Positions 24,184 to 32,710 of a stretch of DNA of 64,000 nucleotides are shown here, in pieces. A model generated the notes under the pieces. The model searched no databases. It was not told where the DNA came from and saw nothing but the letters and a program-made list of their open reading frames with translations. Source of the stretch: an uncultured Clostridia bacterium (GTDB lineage Bacteria > Bacillota > Clostridia > TANB77 > CAG-508); NCBI GenBank assembly GCA_948524275.1, contig CAOSLI010000005.1, positions 58,343 through 122,342 on the forward strand. The letters run 5' to 3'. Each line of letters starts with the position of its first letter. Position 1 is the stretch's first letter. The translations under genes were made by a program, and so were the position numbers.

Positions 24184-25197
24184 ATGATATATTCAAAGTT
24201 TTTAAAAGATGGAGATAGGGTAGCGGTACCAGCACCGTCAAGTAGTGCAGAAGATGAATTAGATATTGCAAGATATAAAAATGCTAAAGAAAAATTAGAA
24301 AATTTAGGATACAAAATTGATTTGTCAAAAAATATATATAGCTCAGAAAAAGGTAGAAGTAGCAGTGCTAGAGAAAGAGGAGAAGAACTAACTAATATGT
24401 TTGCATCAAATGCAGATGCTATAATTTGTGCAGCAGGTGGTGAATTTTTAGTAGAGTCACTAAGCTATGTAGATTTTGAAAAGATAGCGCAGAATCCTAA
24501 ATGGGTAGAAGGTTTTTCTGATCCAACAGGAGTATTATTTCCAATAACTACAAAGTATGATATAGCTACAATCTATGGAAATAACTTTGGAAGTTTTGGA
24601 ATGGAAGATTATCATGAAGAAATAAATAATAACTTAGAAATTCTAAAAGGAAACATTATAACTCAGCATAGTTTTGAGCTTTTTGAAAATGAAAAGTTAG
24701 AAAGAGTAACAGGATTAGAAGGATATAATCTAACTGATAAAGTTTATTGGAATACTTTAAGTGGGCACGAAGAAAGTTTTAAAGGAAGAATTATAGCTGG
24801 ATGCTTTGACTTAATTATGGAGCTAGCTGGGACTAAGTATGATGGAATGTCTAAATTTAATGAAAAATATAAAGAAGACGGAATTATCTTTGGCTTTGAT
24901 AATTGTGATTTAAGCAAAGAAGAGTTAATTCGTTCTCTGTGGAAATTAAATGAATTAGGATATTTTAAATATGCAAAAGGAATTATATTTGGAAGAAACG
25001 GAAATGACTTAACATCATATTATTATGATAATATTAAAGAATGTTTGAAGGATAGCGTACTTGCAAACTTAAAACTACCAGTTGTATATGACGCAGATTT
25101 ATCACATAAGGGCCCATGTATGACTATTATAAATGGTGCAATAGCAGAAGTTAGCGTAAAAGGTGGAAAGGGAACAATAAATTTTGAATTAAAATAG
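24184..25197 (+). CDS. S66-family LD-carboxypeptidase/MccF-like
   Basis: A serine peptidase of family S66. The nucleophile block is EGFSDPTGV (equivalent to GYSDxT), the Glu is in FGFDNCDLSKEE, and the His is in DLSHKGPCMT. Members trim L,D-peptide bonds in recycled murein or inactivate microcin C-like peptide nucleotides. AICAAGGEFLVESL is the usual GG-x-GA/N-like region. At 337 residues it is normal length. ATG 24184 with GAGAGGG is preferred over TTG 24169. A second S66 gene lies at 49634, and the two are clearly diverged. Confidence 0.88.
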   Translation: MIYSKFLKDGDRVAVPAPSSSAEDELDIARYKNAKEKLENLGYKIDLSKNIYSSEKGRSSSARERGEELTNMFASNADAIICAAGGEFLVESLSYVDFEKIAQNPKWVEGFSDPTGVLFPITTKYDIATIYGNNFGSFGMEDYHEEINNNLEILKGNIITQHSFELFENEKLERVTGLEGYNLTDKVYWNTLSGHEESFKGRIIAGCFDLIMELAGTKYDGMSKFNEKYKEDGIIFGFDNCDLSKEELIRSLWKLNELGYFKYAKGIIFGRNGNDLTSYYYDNIKECLKDSVLANLKLPVVYDADLSHKGPCMTIINGAIAEVSVKGGKGTINFELK

Positions 25198-25207
25198 GAG
25201 AAAATGA

Positions 25208-25253
25208 ACCATTGGGGACGTGCACTTTTGGTTGACCAAAAGGGACAGGTTGA
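25208..25253 (+). repeat. GGGGACG/TTGGTTGAC dispersed repeat, copy A
   Basis: ACCATTGGGGACGTGCAC, then TTTTGGTTGACCAAAAGG and GACAGGTTGA. It fills the gap between the S66 and HD genes and is nearly identical to 53463-53510. In frame it would encode HWGRALLVDQKGQV, also encoded at the other copy. Confidence 0.8.
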
Positions 25254-25269
25254 AAAAAGGAGAAAAAAG

Positions 25270-25824
25270 ATGAAACAAGAATTTGTAAAATTATTAAAAG
25301 AAACAAATAGAGAAGGAATCGACAAGCTACTTGATTTTTTAGAAAAGTCAGACTTTTATACAGCACCAGCAAGCACAAGATTTCATGGAAGCAAAGAATG
25401 TGGTTTACTTGAACATAGTATGAAAGTATATGAATTATTAAAGCAAAAGGTCGAGCACAGCCCATTACCAATTGATATCTCAGATGAGTCAATTAGAATA
25501 ATAGCGTTATTACACGATATATGTAAAACAAATTTTTACAAAGTGGATTATAGAAATGCTAAAAATGCCTTGGGAGTATGGGAGAAAGTTCCTTATTATG
25601 CAGTTGAAGACACAATACCTTATGGACATGGCGAAAAATCTGTAATGATGATTTCAGAATATATTAAACTAACTAATGATGAAAAATATGCAATTCGTTG
25701 GCATATGGGATATACAGAACCAAAGGAATTATATACAACAATTGGACTAGCATATCAGAAATATCCAATTGCACTATTAACTCATGAAGCTGATTTGGAA
25801 GCAACATATTTCTTTGATATATAG
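25270..25824 (+). CDS. HD-domain hydrolase
   Basis: A 184-residue HD-superfamily metal phosphohydrolase: His in GLLEHSMKVYELL, the HD pair in IIALLHDICKT, His in PYGHGEKSV and WHMGYTE, and Asp in THEADLEATY. Substrates are usually nucleotides or nucleic acids; none is evident. AAGGAG precedes ATG 25270. The open frame reaches back into the dispersed repeat, but the repeat-encoded extension is not likely to be protein. Codon use is backbone. Confidence 0.9.
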   Translation: MKQEFVKLLKETNREGIDKLLDFLEKSDFYTAPASTRFHGSKECGLLEHSMKVYELLKQKVEHSPLPIDISDESIRIIALLHDICKTNFYKVDYRNAKNALGVWEKVPYYAVEDTIPYGHGEKSVMMISEYIKLTNDEKYAIRWHMGYTEPKELYTTIGLAYQKYPIALLTHEADLEATYFFDI

Positions 25825-25905
25825 AATGCAACCTAAATAATAAATTTTTTAAAAAGTAAATATTGAAGACATAGTATAGAAAATAAAATTTTAATTGGAG
25901 TAAAC

Positions 25906-26619
25906 ATGAAATTATTAAGAAAAATTTTAATTTGTATTTTAGTAATTTTGATATTAGCAATAATTGGACTTGGAATTTATGGATATAAGTTTTATAAAGA
26001 CACAATTAACCAAGTTCCTTTAAGTACAAGAATAGAAGAGATAAGAAATGATTATACTTTTGTAGGCAAAAGTGATATGCCTAAAGAATATCTTGATGCA
26101 ATTGTTGCTGTAGAAGATAGGAGATTTTATAATCATGGTCCAATAGATATAATTGGCATTGGAAGAGCTATTTTTTCTAATTTGAAGAATAAAAGATTGG
26201 GAGAAGGCGGAAGTACAATTACTCAGCAGGTTGCTAAAAATATTTATTTTATAGAAGAAAGAAATGTTGTAAAAAGAAAATTAGGTGAAATATTTGTTGC
26301 TATTGATTTGGAAAAGAATTATGAAAAAGATGATATATTAGAGATATATGCAAATACAATTTATTTTGGAGATGGATATTATGGTATAAAAGAAGCTTGC
26401 AATGGATATTTGAAAAAGGAACCTAAAGATATGAACTTAGCTGAAAGCACAATGCTTGCAGGAGTGCCAAATGCTCCAAGTGTGTATGCACCAACTGCAA
26501 ATAAAGAATTATGCAAGCAAAGACAGAAAAAGGTTATATCATCAATGGTAGAAGAAAAGTGTATTTCAAAAGAAACTGCGGATGGAATAGACCAAAGTTT
26601 CATTGACAATATAGAATAA
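25906..26619 (+). CDS. Monofunctional peptidoglycan glycosyltransferase (GT51)
   Basis: An N-terminal membrane anchor (ILICILVILILAIIGLGIYGY) is followed by a GT51 transglycosylase domain: catalytic Glu in VAVEDRRFYNHGPID, then EGGSTITQQVAKN, and RKLGEIFVAIDLEKNY ... EIYANTIYFG. There is no penicillin-binding transpeptidase domain, and 237 residues fits the monofunctional MtgA type. It polymerises lipid II on the outer face of the membrane. GGAG lies before ATG 25906. Confidence 0.93.
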   Translation: MKLLRKILICILVILILAIIGLGIYGYKFYKDTINQVPLSTRIEEIRNDYTFVGKSDMPKEYLDAIVAVEDRRFYNHGPIDIIGIGRAIFSNLKNKRLGEGGSTITQQVAKNIYFIEERNVVKRKLGEIFVAIDLEKNYEKDDILEIYANTIYFGDGYYGIKEACNGYLKKEPKDMNLAESTMLAGVPNAPSVYAPTANKELCKQRQKKVISSMVEEKCISKETADGIDQSFIDNIE

Positions 26620-26631
26620 ATGTTGTATCAT

Positions 26632-26692
26632 TTTATATAGTTGGAATTTAAATTAAGATATACAGAGACATTGAAAAATCCAACTATATAAA
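26632..26692. repeat. 14-bp perfect inverted repeat with 33-base loop
   Basis: TTTATATAGTTGGA (26632-26645) and TCCAACTATATAAA (26679-26692) flank 33 bases between the GT51 gene and tRNA-Gly. It could end the GT51 transcript or be the ends of a tiny element. Confidence 0.6.
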
Positions 26693-26699
26693 TTTATAT

Positions 26700-26773
<74 letters not shown>

Positions 26774-26877
26774 ATATGGATGTTTTTATGGGATTTAGCG
26801 TTCCATAAGAACATTTTGTATATGCAATATTGAGTGGTAGTTAGAAAACTTTTGGAGTCTAAGTCATTCAAGAATAG

Positions 26878-26910
26878 CCTAGAATCTAATTAAGGATTCT
26901 GGGTGTTTTT
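26878..26910 (+). terminator. Terminator downstream of tRNA-Gly
   Basis: CCTAGAATC pairs with GATTCTGGG (one G-T wobble), followed by TGTTTTT. Confidence 0.75.
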
Positions 26911-27009
26911 AGTATATTTATAAAAAGTAGTAGTCTGCGACAAATTTCGACATACAAGAATATAAAAATATGTTAAAATAAATATTATTTTATATAAGGA
27001 TGTGAAATT

Positions 27010-28026
27010 GTGGAAGAAAATAAATTAGCAATTCAAAATGAATTAACAAATGAAGATATAAAAAAATTAATATATACAATAAGAGGAAGACAAGTTATGC
27101 TAGATAGTGATGTAGCAATGTTGTATAATTATCCTACCAAGAGAATAAATGAAACTGTAAATAGAAATAAACTAAGATTCCCAGAAAATTTCTGTTTTCA
27201 ATTAACAGATGCAGAATATGAAGCTTTAAGGTGCAAAGATGTCACCTTAAACCAAGATACTATGCAAGAAAATATTAATAATTCTTTAAAGTCGCAAATT
27301 GTGACCTTAAACGAAAGTAATATAAATTCAAATCAAGAAAATAACTGGTCGCAATTTGCGACCAGTTCAAAAAGTGAAAATAGTAAGCATAGGGGAAAGA
27401 AATATGTACCATATGTCTTTACAGAACAAGGAATAGCTATGTTATCAGGTTTGTTGAAAAATGATATAGCCATTCAAGTAAGTATAAATATTATGAATGC
27501 ATTTGTTGAAATGAGAAGGTTTTTAATGATTAATGGACAAATATTCGAAAGATTAACCAATGTAGAATATCAATTACAAGAACATAATAAAAAATTTGAT
27601 GAAGTTTTTAATCAGCTTCAGCTAGAAGAAAATATCAAGCAAAGGATATTTTTTGATGGTCAGATATATGATGCATATAGCATCATTATAGATATTATAA
27701 AAAGAGCAAATAGCAAAATTTTAATTATAGATAATTATATTGATGATAGTGTTTTGAAAATGTTAGCCAAAAAGAAAAATAATGTAGAAGTTGTTATTTT
27801 AACATCCGATAAAAGTAATATTGAAAATTTAGATATTAAAAAATTTAATAAAGAATATCCTGTCCTAAAAGTTGCAAAAACAAATAAATTCCATGATAGA
27901 TTTATTGTGATAGATAATAAGGAAATGTATCATCTAGGTGCTTCGATAAAAGACTTAGGCAAAAAGTGTTTTGCAATTAATAGAATTCAAGATGTAGAAA
28001 TTTTAGAAAAAATCATTAATTTGTAA
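27010..28026 (+). CDS. ORF6N-domain protein with PLD-like C-terminal domain
   Basis: The N-terminal ORF6N DNA-binding domain is clear (IRGRQVMLDSDVAMLYNYPTK... RFPENFCFQLT), a phage-related regulator family. YVPYVFTEQGIAMLSGLL closes it. In between lies a low-complexity insert of about 55 residues whose DNA holds three palindromes. The C-terminal third (KRIFFDGQIYDAY ... KFHDRFIVIDN... HLGASIKDLG) resembles the HKD/phospholipase D-like domain often joined to ORF6N. GTG start at 27010. A fragment of a second copy lies at 29458. It was probably brought by a phage or mobile element. Confidence 0.88.
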   Translation: MEENKLAIQNELTNEDIKKLIYTIRGRQVMLDSDVAMLYNYPTKRINETVNRNKLRFPENFCFQLTDAEYEALRCKDVTLNQDTMQENINNSLKSQIVTLNESNINSNQENNWSQFATSSKSENSKHRGKKYVPYVFTEQGIAMLSGLLKNDIAIQVSINIMNAFVEMRRFLMINGQIFERLTNVEYQLQEHNKKFDEVFNQLQLEENIKQRIFFDGQIYDAYSIIIDIIKRANSKILIIDNYIDDSVLKMLAKKKNNVEVVILTSDKSNIENLDIKKFNKEYPVLKVAKTNKFHDRFIVIDNKEMYHLGASIKDLGKKCFAINRIQDVEILEKIINL

Positions 28027-28035
28027 ATTAATAAT

Positions 28036-28073
28036 ATAAAATCTAGCATTGTACTCTGGTATGCTAGATTTTA
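28036..28073. terminator. Bidirectional terminator
   Basis: ATAAAATCTAGCAT pairs with ATGCTAGATTTTAT, between the convergent ORF6N and MFS genes. Confidence 0.88.
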
Positions 28074-28089
28074 TATGTTTTGTACTATT

Positions 28090-28620
28090 TTAATCATGGT
28101 TAAACCATTTACTTAATATAAATATTAGAATAATAATAAAAGATATTAAAGAAATTATAAAAGTTAATTTTATAGAATTATTTCCATTATTCCTTAATAA
28201 TGTGCTTGTTAAAATAGGTATTATTGAAGTTACAATTCCTTCTATAAATCTCTCAAATGTTACATAAGATGTCTCATAACCTTTTAAAGATTTTTCATAT
28301 ATTGCTATATTATCAAATAAATCATAAGCACTATTTCCACAGCCAATCATCAAATATATGATAGGTAAAATATATATTAAAATATTAGCTTTCAATATAA
28401 TTAAAGATATAAATGAAATAATATATAGTATACTCATAGGTATTAAAATATTTTTCCAGTCTCTATGAGCTATCTTTTTTACCCAATATAATCCAAATAA
28501 AGCTTCTGACAAAGATATAATTATATTTAAAATACTATAATATATATAATTAATATTTAAATATCTTAGAATATAGAGATTTAAATATACAGTTCCTATT
28601 CCTATTGCAAACCTATACAA
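28090..28620 (-). CDS. MFS transporter, C-terminal fragment (frameshifted)
   Basis: The C-terminal half of a major facilitator protein, with about five or six hydrophobic segments and no credible start of its own. Sequence upstream in the same frame (LKESISRPAKDKSFKKILLFCG) joins it to the N-terminal fragment at 28670 if one T is removed from the T7 run at 28692-28698. The gene is thus either disrupted, slipping at the homopolymer, or misread. Confidence 0.7.
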   Translation of the reverse strand: MYRFAIGIGTVYLNLYILRYLNINYIYYSILNIIISLSEALFGLYWVKKIAHRDWKNILIPMSILYIISFISLIILKANILIYILPIIYLMIGCGNSAYDLFDNIAIYEKSLKGYETSYVTFERFIEGIVTSIIPILTSTLLRNNGNNSIKLTFIISLISFIIILIFILSKWFNHD

Positions 28621-28669
28621 CCCACAAAATAATAGGATTTTTTTGAATGATTTATCTTTTGCAGGTCGA

Positions 28670-29308
28670 CTAATTGATTCTTTTAAGTTTATTTTTTTCT
28701 TGTTTAATTTCAGGCTTATATGTAAAAATTCTTAATACTATATCGATAATTGCAATAATAAATACAATAAAAAACAAAATAAGAAATCCACCTAGTTCAT
28801 TTCCATTTGCTTTAAAACTATCTAATAAGATTCCCATTAAGAAACTAAAGAGAACAATAATAGTATTTTTAAAAGCATTTTTTGTGCCACTAAATTTTCC
28901 TCTGTCTTCTTTTTTTAGTAAACTCATACGCCAATTAACAAATGTTATATATCCAAGTTCTCCTGTTATAGCATAAATTATAGCAGGAATAAAGAATAAT
29001 ATAGTTCTTACATTTACACTTTGAGAAATGAAAGGTATAAAAGCAAAAGAAACAGATGATATTCTATATATAGAATAATTTATTAAAGTAACTTTTTTAC
29101 TTTGACCTATTTTTGAAAATAGAGGTGCAGCAAAAACTTGAAATATATTTGTAATTGTATCTAATACTACATATAAGCCTATCCAAAAATCTGGTATTCC
29201 AAGGTAAACAGCAAAAGCTGTCATAAGTGTAGTACTAGCAATTTTATTATTAGCATTATCTAATATTGCAGATGTTAAATATTTTCGGTATTCTCTAGCA
29301 TAATTCAT
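28670..29308 (-). CDS. MFS transporter, N-terminal fragment (frameshifted)
   Basis: 212 residues with six hydrophobic segments: NNKIASTTLMTAFAVYL, FWIGLYVVLDTITNIFQV, TILFFIPAIIYAITGELGYI and others, the first half of an MFS transporter. The frame ends with a basic tail just after an A7 run (minus strand). Shifting by one base there continues into the 28090 fragment, giving about 400 residues in total, normal for the family. GGAGG precedes ATG 29308. Substrate unknown. Confidence 0.75.
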   Translation of the reverse strand: MNYAREYRKYLTSAILDNANNKIASTTLMTAFAVYLGIPDFWIGLYVVLDTITNIFQVFAAPLFSKIGQSKKVTLINYSIYRISSVSFAFIPFISQSVNVRTILFFIPAIIYAITGELGYITFVNWRMSLLKKEDRGKFSGTKNAFKNTIIVLFSFLMGILLDSFKANGNELGGFLILFFIVFIIAIIDIVLRIFTYKPEIKQEKNKLKRIN

Positions 29309-29457
29309 AATTTCCTCCTATTTTCAACATTATAATATAAAAGATTACAAATTAGAATAAAATTTAATAATTTTTTAATGAAGTTTATAAAATTACTTGA
29401 TAAAAGAACAAAAGTTTGACACAATATAAAAAGTAAAATTATATTACAAGGAGAGTG

Positions 29458-29530
29458 TAGAAGAATATCCTATTTTAAAAGTTGCTAAAACAAACAAATT
29501 TTATGATTGATTTATTATAATAGATAACAT
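29458..29530 (+). pseudogene. Remnant of an ORF6N-protein gene 3' region
   Basis: This stretch closely matches about 27843-27915 within the ORF6N gene: both read EYP(I/V)LKVAKTNKF then D-FI(I/V)IDN, with a stop replacing the Arg codon (TGATTGATTT against TGATAGATTT). Only about 70 bases remain. It marks a deleted second copy at the edge of the Nudix island. Confidence 0.75.
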
Positions 29531-29564
29531 CCTCTCTACTTTCTTAATGAAAGAGAGAGGATGT
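29528..29564 (-). terminator. Terminator after the Nudix gene
   Basis: ACATCCTCTCT pairs with AGAGAGGATGT across 15 bases. The following minus-strand sequence is T/A-rich but has no long T-run. Confidence 0.65.
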
Positions 29565-29585
29565 ATTCGCGGTGAAAGCTAATTA

Positions 29586-30152
29586 TCAAATGTAGTTCGC
29601 AAGTCGAGTCTTTGCTAGCGCAATAAACGTATTGGCGTCTTTAATCTCGCCTTCATCCATCAATTGTTTTACCTCATCCTTAGAAATTTCAATGGTTACG
29701 ATAAACTCGTCCTTGTCAAGTTTCTGCTCATGCCTTCTCTCACAGCCCAATGCAACGAAAACATTTACAGGTTCCTTGATACTTCCAGGATCCTGATAGT
29801 GTTTACCAAGGTATTTGACTTCTACAGGAGTATACCCTGTTTCCTCAACCAGTTCCCTCATAGCTGTTTGGGCAGAGTTCTCATTATTCTCAGCATATCC
29901 TGCAGGAACTTCTATGAGTGATCCTTCAGCTGACAAAGATATCGGCTGAATTATACATACAACATTCCCATCAGTTGTAATAGGGACTACTACTGACGCT
30001 GGACTCTTTCTCAAAAACTCGCGAGTAATGATTTCTCCACTCGGAAGCTTGAATTGTTGGGTCATTACTTTGTAGAAATTCCCGCCCTCGGTCGACTCTG
30101 AAAAGGGTACAGCCTTACATTTAGCTAACAGCTCATCAATAATTTTCCGCAT
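29586..30152 (-). CDS. Nudix hydrolase, ADP-ribose pyrophosphatase type
   Basis: A 188-residue protein with a complete Nudix box, GYAENNENSAQTAMREL then VEETGY, and the ADP-ribose pyrophosphatase-like features EVPAGY upstream and YQDPGSIKEPVNVFVALGC downstream. It should cleave ADP-ribose to AMP and ribose-5-phosphate. Ribose-5-phosphate is the Prs substrate, so it would feed PRPP-dependent NAD salvage encoded in island 1. If a NARP1-like route runs instead, it would compete for ADP-ribose. G/C-rich codon use and a promoter with an exact shared operator place it in the same set. GGAGG precedes ATG 30152. Confidence 0.92.
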   Translation of the reverse strand: MRKIIDELLAKCKAVPFSESTEGGNFYKVMTQQFKLPSGEIITREFLRKSPASVVVPITTDGNVVCIIQPISLSAEGSLIEVPAGYAENNENSAQTAMRELVEETGYTPVEVKYLGKHYQDPGSIKEPVNVFVALGCERRHEQKLDKDEFIVTIEISKDEVKQLMDEGEIKDANTFIALAKTRLANYI

Positions 30153-30220
30153 GAAAATACCTCCAAAAATTTTATAGTAGGTCTATCAGATAAAGGCTTT
30201 CTGCACTTTTATCTATCGTA

Positions 30221-30249
30221 ATTATATCACGTTTACATAAAAAAGTAAA
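30221..30249 (-). promoter_or_regulatory. Nudix gene promoter with exact shared operator
   Basis: On the minus strand TTTACT (30249-30244), 17-base spacer, TATAAT (30226-30221). TTATGTAAAC lies in the spacer in the same place and orientation as in the prs promoter, and GTGATATAATT is shared with prs and pncA. The leader has an AGATAAA/TTTATCT hairpin. Confidence 0.82.
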
Positions 30250-30388
30250 GCTTGATTTGTGACCATTGTTGTATATAATTGATGCCAAATCGTATAGGGC
30301 TTATTTAAGAATTTTAGACTTTTTGATAATTATTGTAAAATTAAGAAATTTATGCTAAAATAAAAGAAAAAAAAGGAGAAGCTTATAT

Positions 30389-31030
30389 ATGAAGATAATT
30401 GGTGTATTTGGTGGGTCAGGATGTGGAAAAACAACAGCAACTAAAATGTTAGAAAGAAAAATAGATAATTCAGTGGTATTTGCTTTAGATGCTTTTATGC
30501 ATAAACATTGGGATGAACACAAAAAAGAAATTTTAGATACATTAAATGTAGAAGAAAGTGGTGATGTATGGTGGTATAATTACATAATGCAGAATATAGA
30601 GAATGTAAAGAATGCTGTTAATATTATTAGACCAGAAATAGAAAGAGATTTAGAAAAATTTATTATGGAAAAACATGAATATGATACAATTATTATAGAT
30701 TGGGTATTTCTTCCTTTAATTTCTGCATTTGATACTTGTGACTTTACTATTAGCATTAGTTGTGACTTAGAAACTAAGATTAAGAGATTATCCAATAGAC
30801 TTGATGCAAATAATAAATTAGCAAAATGGCCTAAAGATTCGTTGTTATCGAGAATAAAAAATTCTTCATTAAATGAATTGGGATATAAGGCTAAATACAA
30901 TATTCAGAATACAGAAACATTAAATGACTTAAGTAATAATCTTAATGCGATTCTAGCAAAAGAAGGTATAGATTTTAAGAATGATACAGATGAACCAAAT
31001 GATATTACATACTGGGATATGGATAGATAG
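30389..31030 (+). CDS. P-loop kinase-like NTPase (dephospho-CoA/uridine kinase-like)
   Basis: A 213-residue P-loop protein starting MKIIGVFGGSGCGKTT with DAFMHKHWDEH (nucleoside-kinase-like substrate region), DTIIIDWVFLPLI as Walker B, and an LID-like KIKRLSNRLDANNKLAKWP. It looks like a small-molecule kinase of the CoaE/uridine kinase group, but the substrate is not clear. AAAGGAG before the ATG. Codon use is backbone AT-rich, although it lies between two island genes. Confidence 0.8.
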   Translation: MKIIGVFGGSGCGKTTATKMLERKIDNSVVFALDAFMHKHWDEHKKEILDTLNVEESGDVWWYNYIMQNIENVKNAVNIIRPEIERDLEKFIMEKHEYDTIIIDWVFLPLISAFDTCDFTISISCDLETKIKRLSNRLDANNKLAKWPKDSLLSRIKNSSLNELGYKAKYNIQNTETLNDLSNNLNAILAKEGIDFKNDTDEPNDITYWDMDR

Positions 31031-31046
31031 TTATTAAAATAAAAGA

Positions 31047-31073
31047 TAACCGCACGTAAGATACGTGCGGTTA
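31047..31073. terminator. Bidirectional terminator
   Basis: TAACCGCACGT pairs exactly with ACGTGCGGTTA, between the convergent kinase and vWA genes. Confidence 0.9.
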
Positions 31074-31096
31074 CTTGTCATAAATCAAGCGATGCT

Positions 31097-31867
31097 TTAG
31101 TTAATATTCATCGCTCTCAGCCACTGAGGATATTGCTCCAAAAGCATAGCGTACAGCTGCTCGTCATCAAGGCGAGAAAAGTCTGCAACCTTAATGAATG
31201 CGGTGTTGTCAACAGCGCGCCCATCCAAGTCGTCAAGTTTCTGAAGGTAGTTGAATCTCTCGTTACCAATTCCAACGAATTGATAGAAAATCTTATACTT
31301 GGAAGACTCTCTGACAGCCATGTCTGTCAGATCAGAGTCAGCATTTTCTCCATCGGTAATAAATATACCGAAGGCAGGGTAGGGACTGCCATCATTGTAA
31401 TTACACATCGTCTCCTTAATGACGGGCGCGTAATTTGTGCCGCCTGTAGGTCCATATCCTTTACCCAAAATTTCCTTCTCGACATAGCTTTCAAAGTTGT
31501 TGATATTCATGGGAGCCGTTTGAGTGCATGTGCGATTGAACACATACACTTCCAGCTCGCCATTGTCGTCAAACCTTAAAGCCAAAGGCAAGAGCCGAGT
31601 AAGAACATCCTGAACTGCGCCATTACGGTACAAGTGGTCCATAGAACCAGAACGGTCCATTACCACGAAAACTCTTGCTCGATGAGTATTGAGATTAATC
31701 TTTTTCTCCTTCTCAAGCCGAACAATGTACCGATCAAGGCCGGCTTCTGCTTTGCTGAGGATTACTTTCGCAGAAGAACTTGCTGCGGATGTCGCCGTGT
31801 TAGCAGACTGGATTGCGTCCATAGAACTGCTAGAGTTGTCTTTTTTCTTACTGCCAAATAAAAACAT
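31097..31867 (-). CDS. vWA-domain protein (TerF-like), island gene
   Basis: A 256-residue protein. The N-terminal ~70 residues are Ser/Ala-rich, then AEAGLDRYIVRLEKEKKINL and a vWA domain with intact metal site: VFVVMDRSGSMDHLY, TGGTNYAPVI and FITDGENADSD. It resembles vWA proteins of tellurite-stress (ter) operons. ATG 31867 with GGAGG is preferred over the longer frame to 31951, which would run through the promoter dyad. It is separate from the triad vWA at 10916 and may be a second adaptor of the same response. G/C-rich codon use. Confidence 0.9.
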   Translation of the reverse strand: MFLFGSKKKDNSSSSMDAIQSANTATSAASSSAKVILSKAEAGLDRYIVRLEKEKKINLNTHRARVFVVMDRSGSMDHLYRNGAVQDVLTRLLPLALRFDDNGELEVYVFNRTCTQTAPMNINNFESYVEKEILGKGYGPTGGTNYAPVIKETMCNYNDGSPYPAFGIFITDGENADSDLTDMAVRESSKYKIFYQFVGIGNERFNYLQKLDDLDGRAVDNTAFIKVADFSRLDDEQLYAMLLEQYPQWLRAMNIN

Positions 31868-31890
31868 AGTGCTACCTCCTATAGCATTTA

Positions 31891-31954
31891 TTAAAGTATT
31901 GCGGTATTGCAATACTTTAATATTACCACAAAACGACAAAAAAGTCAACATAAC
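31891..31954 (-). promoter_or_regulatory. vWA promoter with 12-bp dyad operator
   Basis: On the minus strand TTGACT (31948-31943), 17-base spacer, TAATAT (31925-31920). A perfect dyad TTAAAGTATTGC-N6-GCAATACTTTAA covers 31891-31920, touching the -10 and the start point. GTCAACATAA (31945-31954), a variant of the shared motif, overlaps the -35. Confidence 0.8.
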
Positions 31955-31975
31955 AAATTATATACCAATAAAAAC

Positions 31976-31995
31976 TCTCGTATTTGCATACGAGA
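31976..31995 (-). terminator. Terminator of the Fic gene
   Basis: TCTCGTAT-ttgc-ATACGAGA, followed on the minus strand by GTTTTTATT. Confidence 0.8.
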
Positions 31996-32028
31996 AACAC
32001 AAATAAAGATTTTACATTTTGCACAATT

Positions 32029-32643
32029 TCAAGTTGACTGTATTAACTTAAGTGACTTATATACAAGGTCTGCTAAATCTGTATCATCAACAATAGATTT
32101 TTTACTAGCTTCTAAAAACTCCTTAGAATCAATATTATGAATGTCAAGGGAATAATTGTTTTTTAGAGCCAATTGTCTTAAAAACTCACGAGTTGTTCTG
32201 CCGTTGCCTTCTCTAAAAGGATGAAGGACATTAAGCTCAGCCCAGTAATATGCAATTCCATTTGCTAAATATTTTTGATATTCAAGATTATTTAAATCAT
32301 TAAAGCATGATAAATAATTTTCATTTTTTAGCTTATCTAAAAGCCTACAAAGCTCGGATTCAATGTATTGAAATTCAGCAAAGCTAAAATTATCTTTTGC
32401 AATATTTTCTAAGCGAAATTTCCCTGCAAAAGGATAAATATCTTCAAATAGATATTTGTGTATAGAAACAAAATGTTTAACATCAAAATTTCCAGTAATA
32501 CCTTGCTTATGAAGGGCAATTAGCTTTAATGCAACAATTCTCTTTTCATATTCTAAAAGAGCTTTAGAATCTTTAATATCTAATTTATTTATAAGTACAT
32601 TTGTATCTTTATAGCAATATATTGAATTTATAGCATCATACAT
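32029..32643 (-). CDS. Fic/DOC-family protein (toxin)
   Basis: A 204-residue Fic protein with an intact catalytic motif HPFREGNGRTTREF and the flap region FPFAGKFR-like YPFAGKFRLENI. Fic enzymes usually transfer AMP to target proteins. It has no inhibitory helix of its own that I can see, and a small gene upstream (32741-32908) looks like the separate antitoxin. It has its own promoter (32668-32696). Codon use is AT-rich backbone, and it borders the vWA island. Confidence 0.92.
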   Translation of the reverse strand: MYDAINSIYCYKDTNVLINKLDIKDSKALLEYEKRIVALKLIALHKQGITGNFDVKHFVSIHKYLFEDIYPFAGKFRLENIAKDNFSFAEFQYIESELCRLLDKLKNENYLSCFNDLNNLEYQKYLANGIAYYWAELNVLHPFREGNGRTTREFLRQLALKNNYSLDIHNIDSKEFLEASKKSIVDDTDLADLVYKSLKLIQST

Positions 32644-32667
32644 TTTTTAGGTCCCCTTTCAAGAAAT

Positions 32668-32696
32668 ATTGTAAGACAAAAAGTGCATATTGGCAA
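32668..32696 (-). promoter_or_regulatory. Fic gene promoter
   Basis: TTGCCA (32696-32691), 17-base spacer and TACAAT (32673-32668) on the minus strand, downstream of the antitoxin terminator, so fic can be transcribed separately. Confidence 0.65.
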
Positions 32697-32710
32697 GGCA
32701 AAAATAAAAA

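Noticed and set aside
25204..25269. Longer start for the HD protein through HWGRALLVDQKGQV
   Set aside because: This peptide is encoded by the dispersed repeat and also occurs at the end of the unrelated GT-C protein; ATG 25270 has its own ribosome-binding site.
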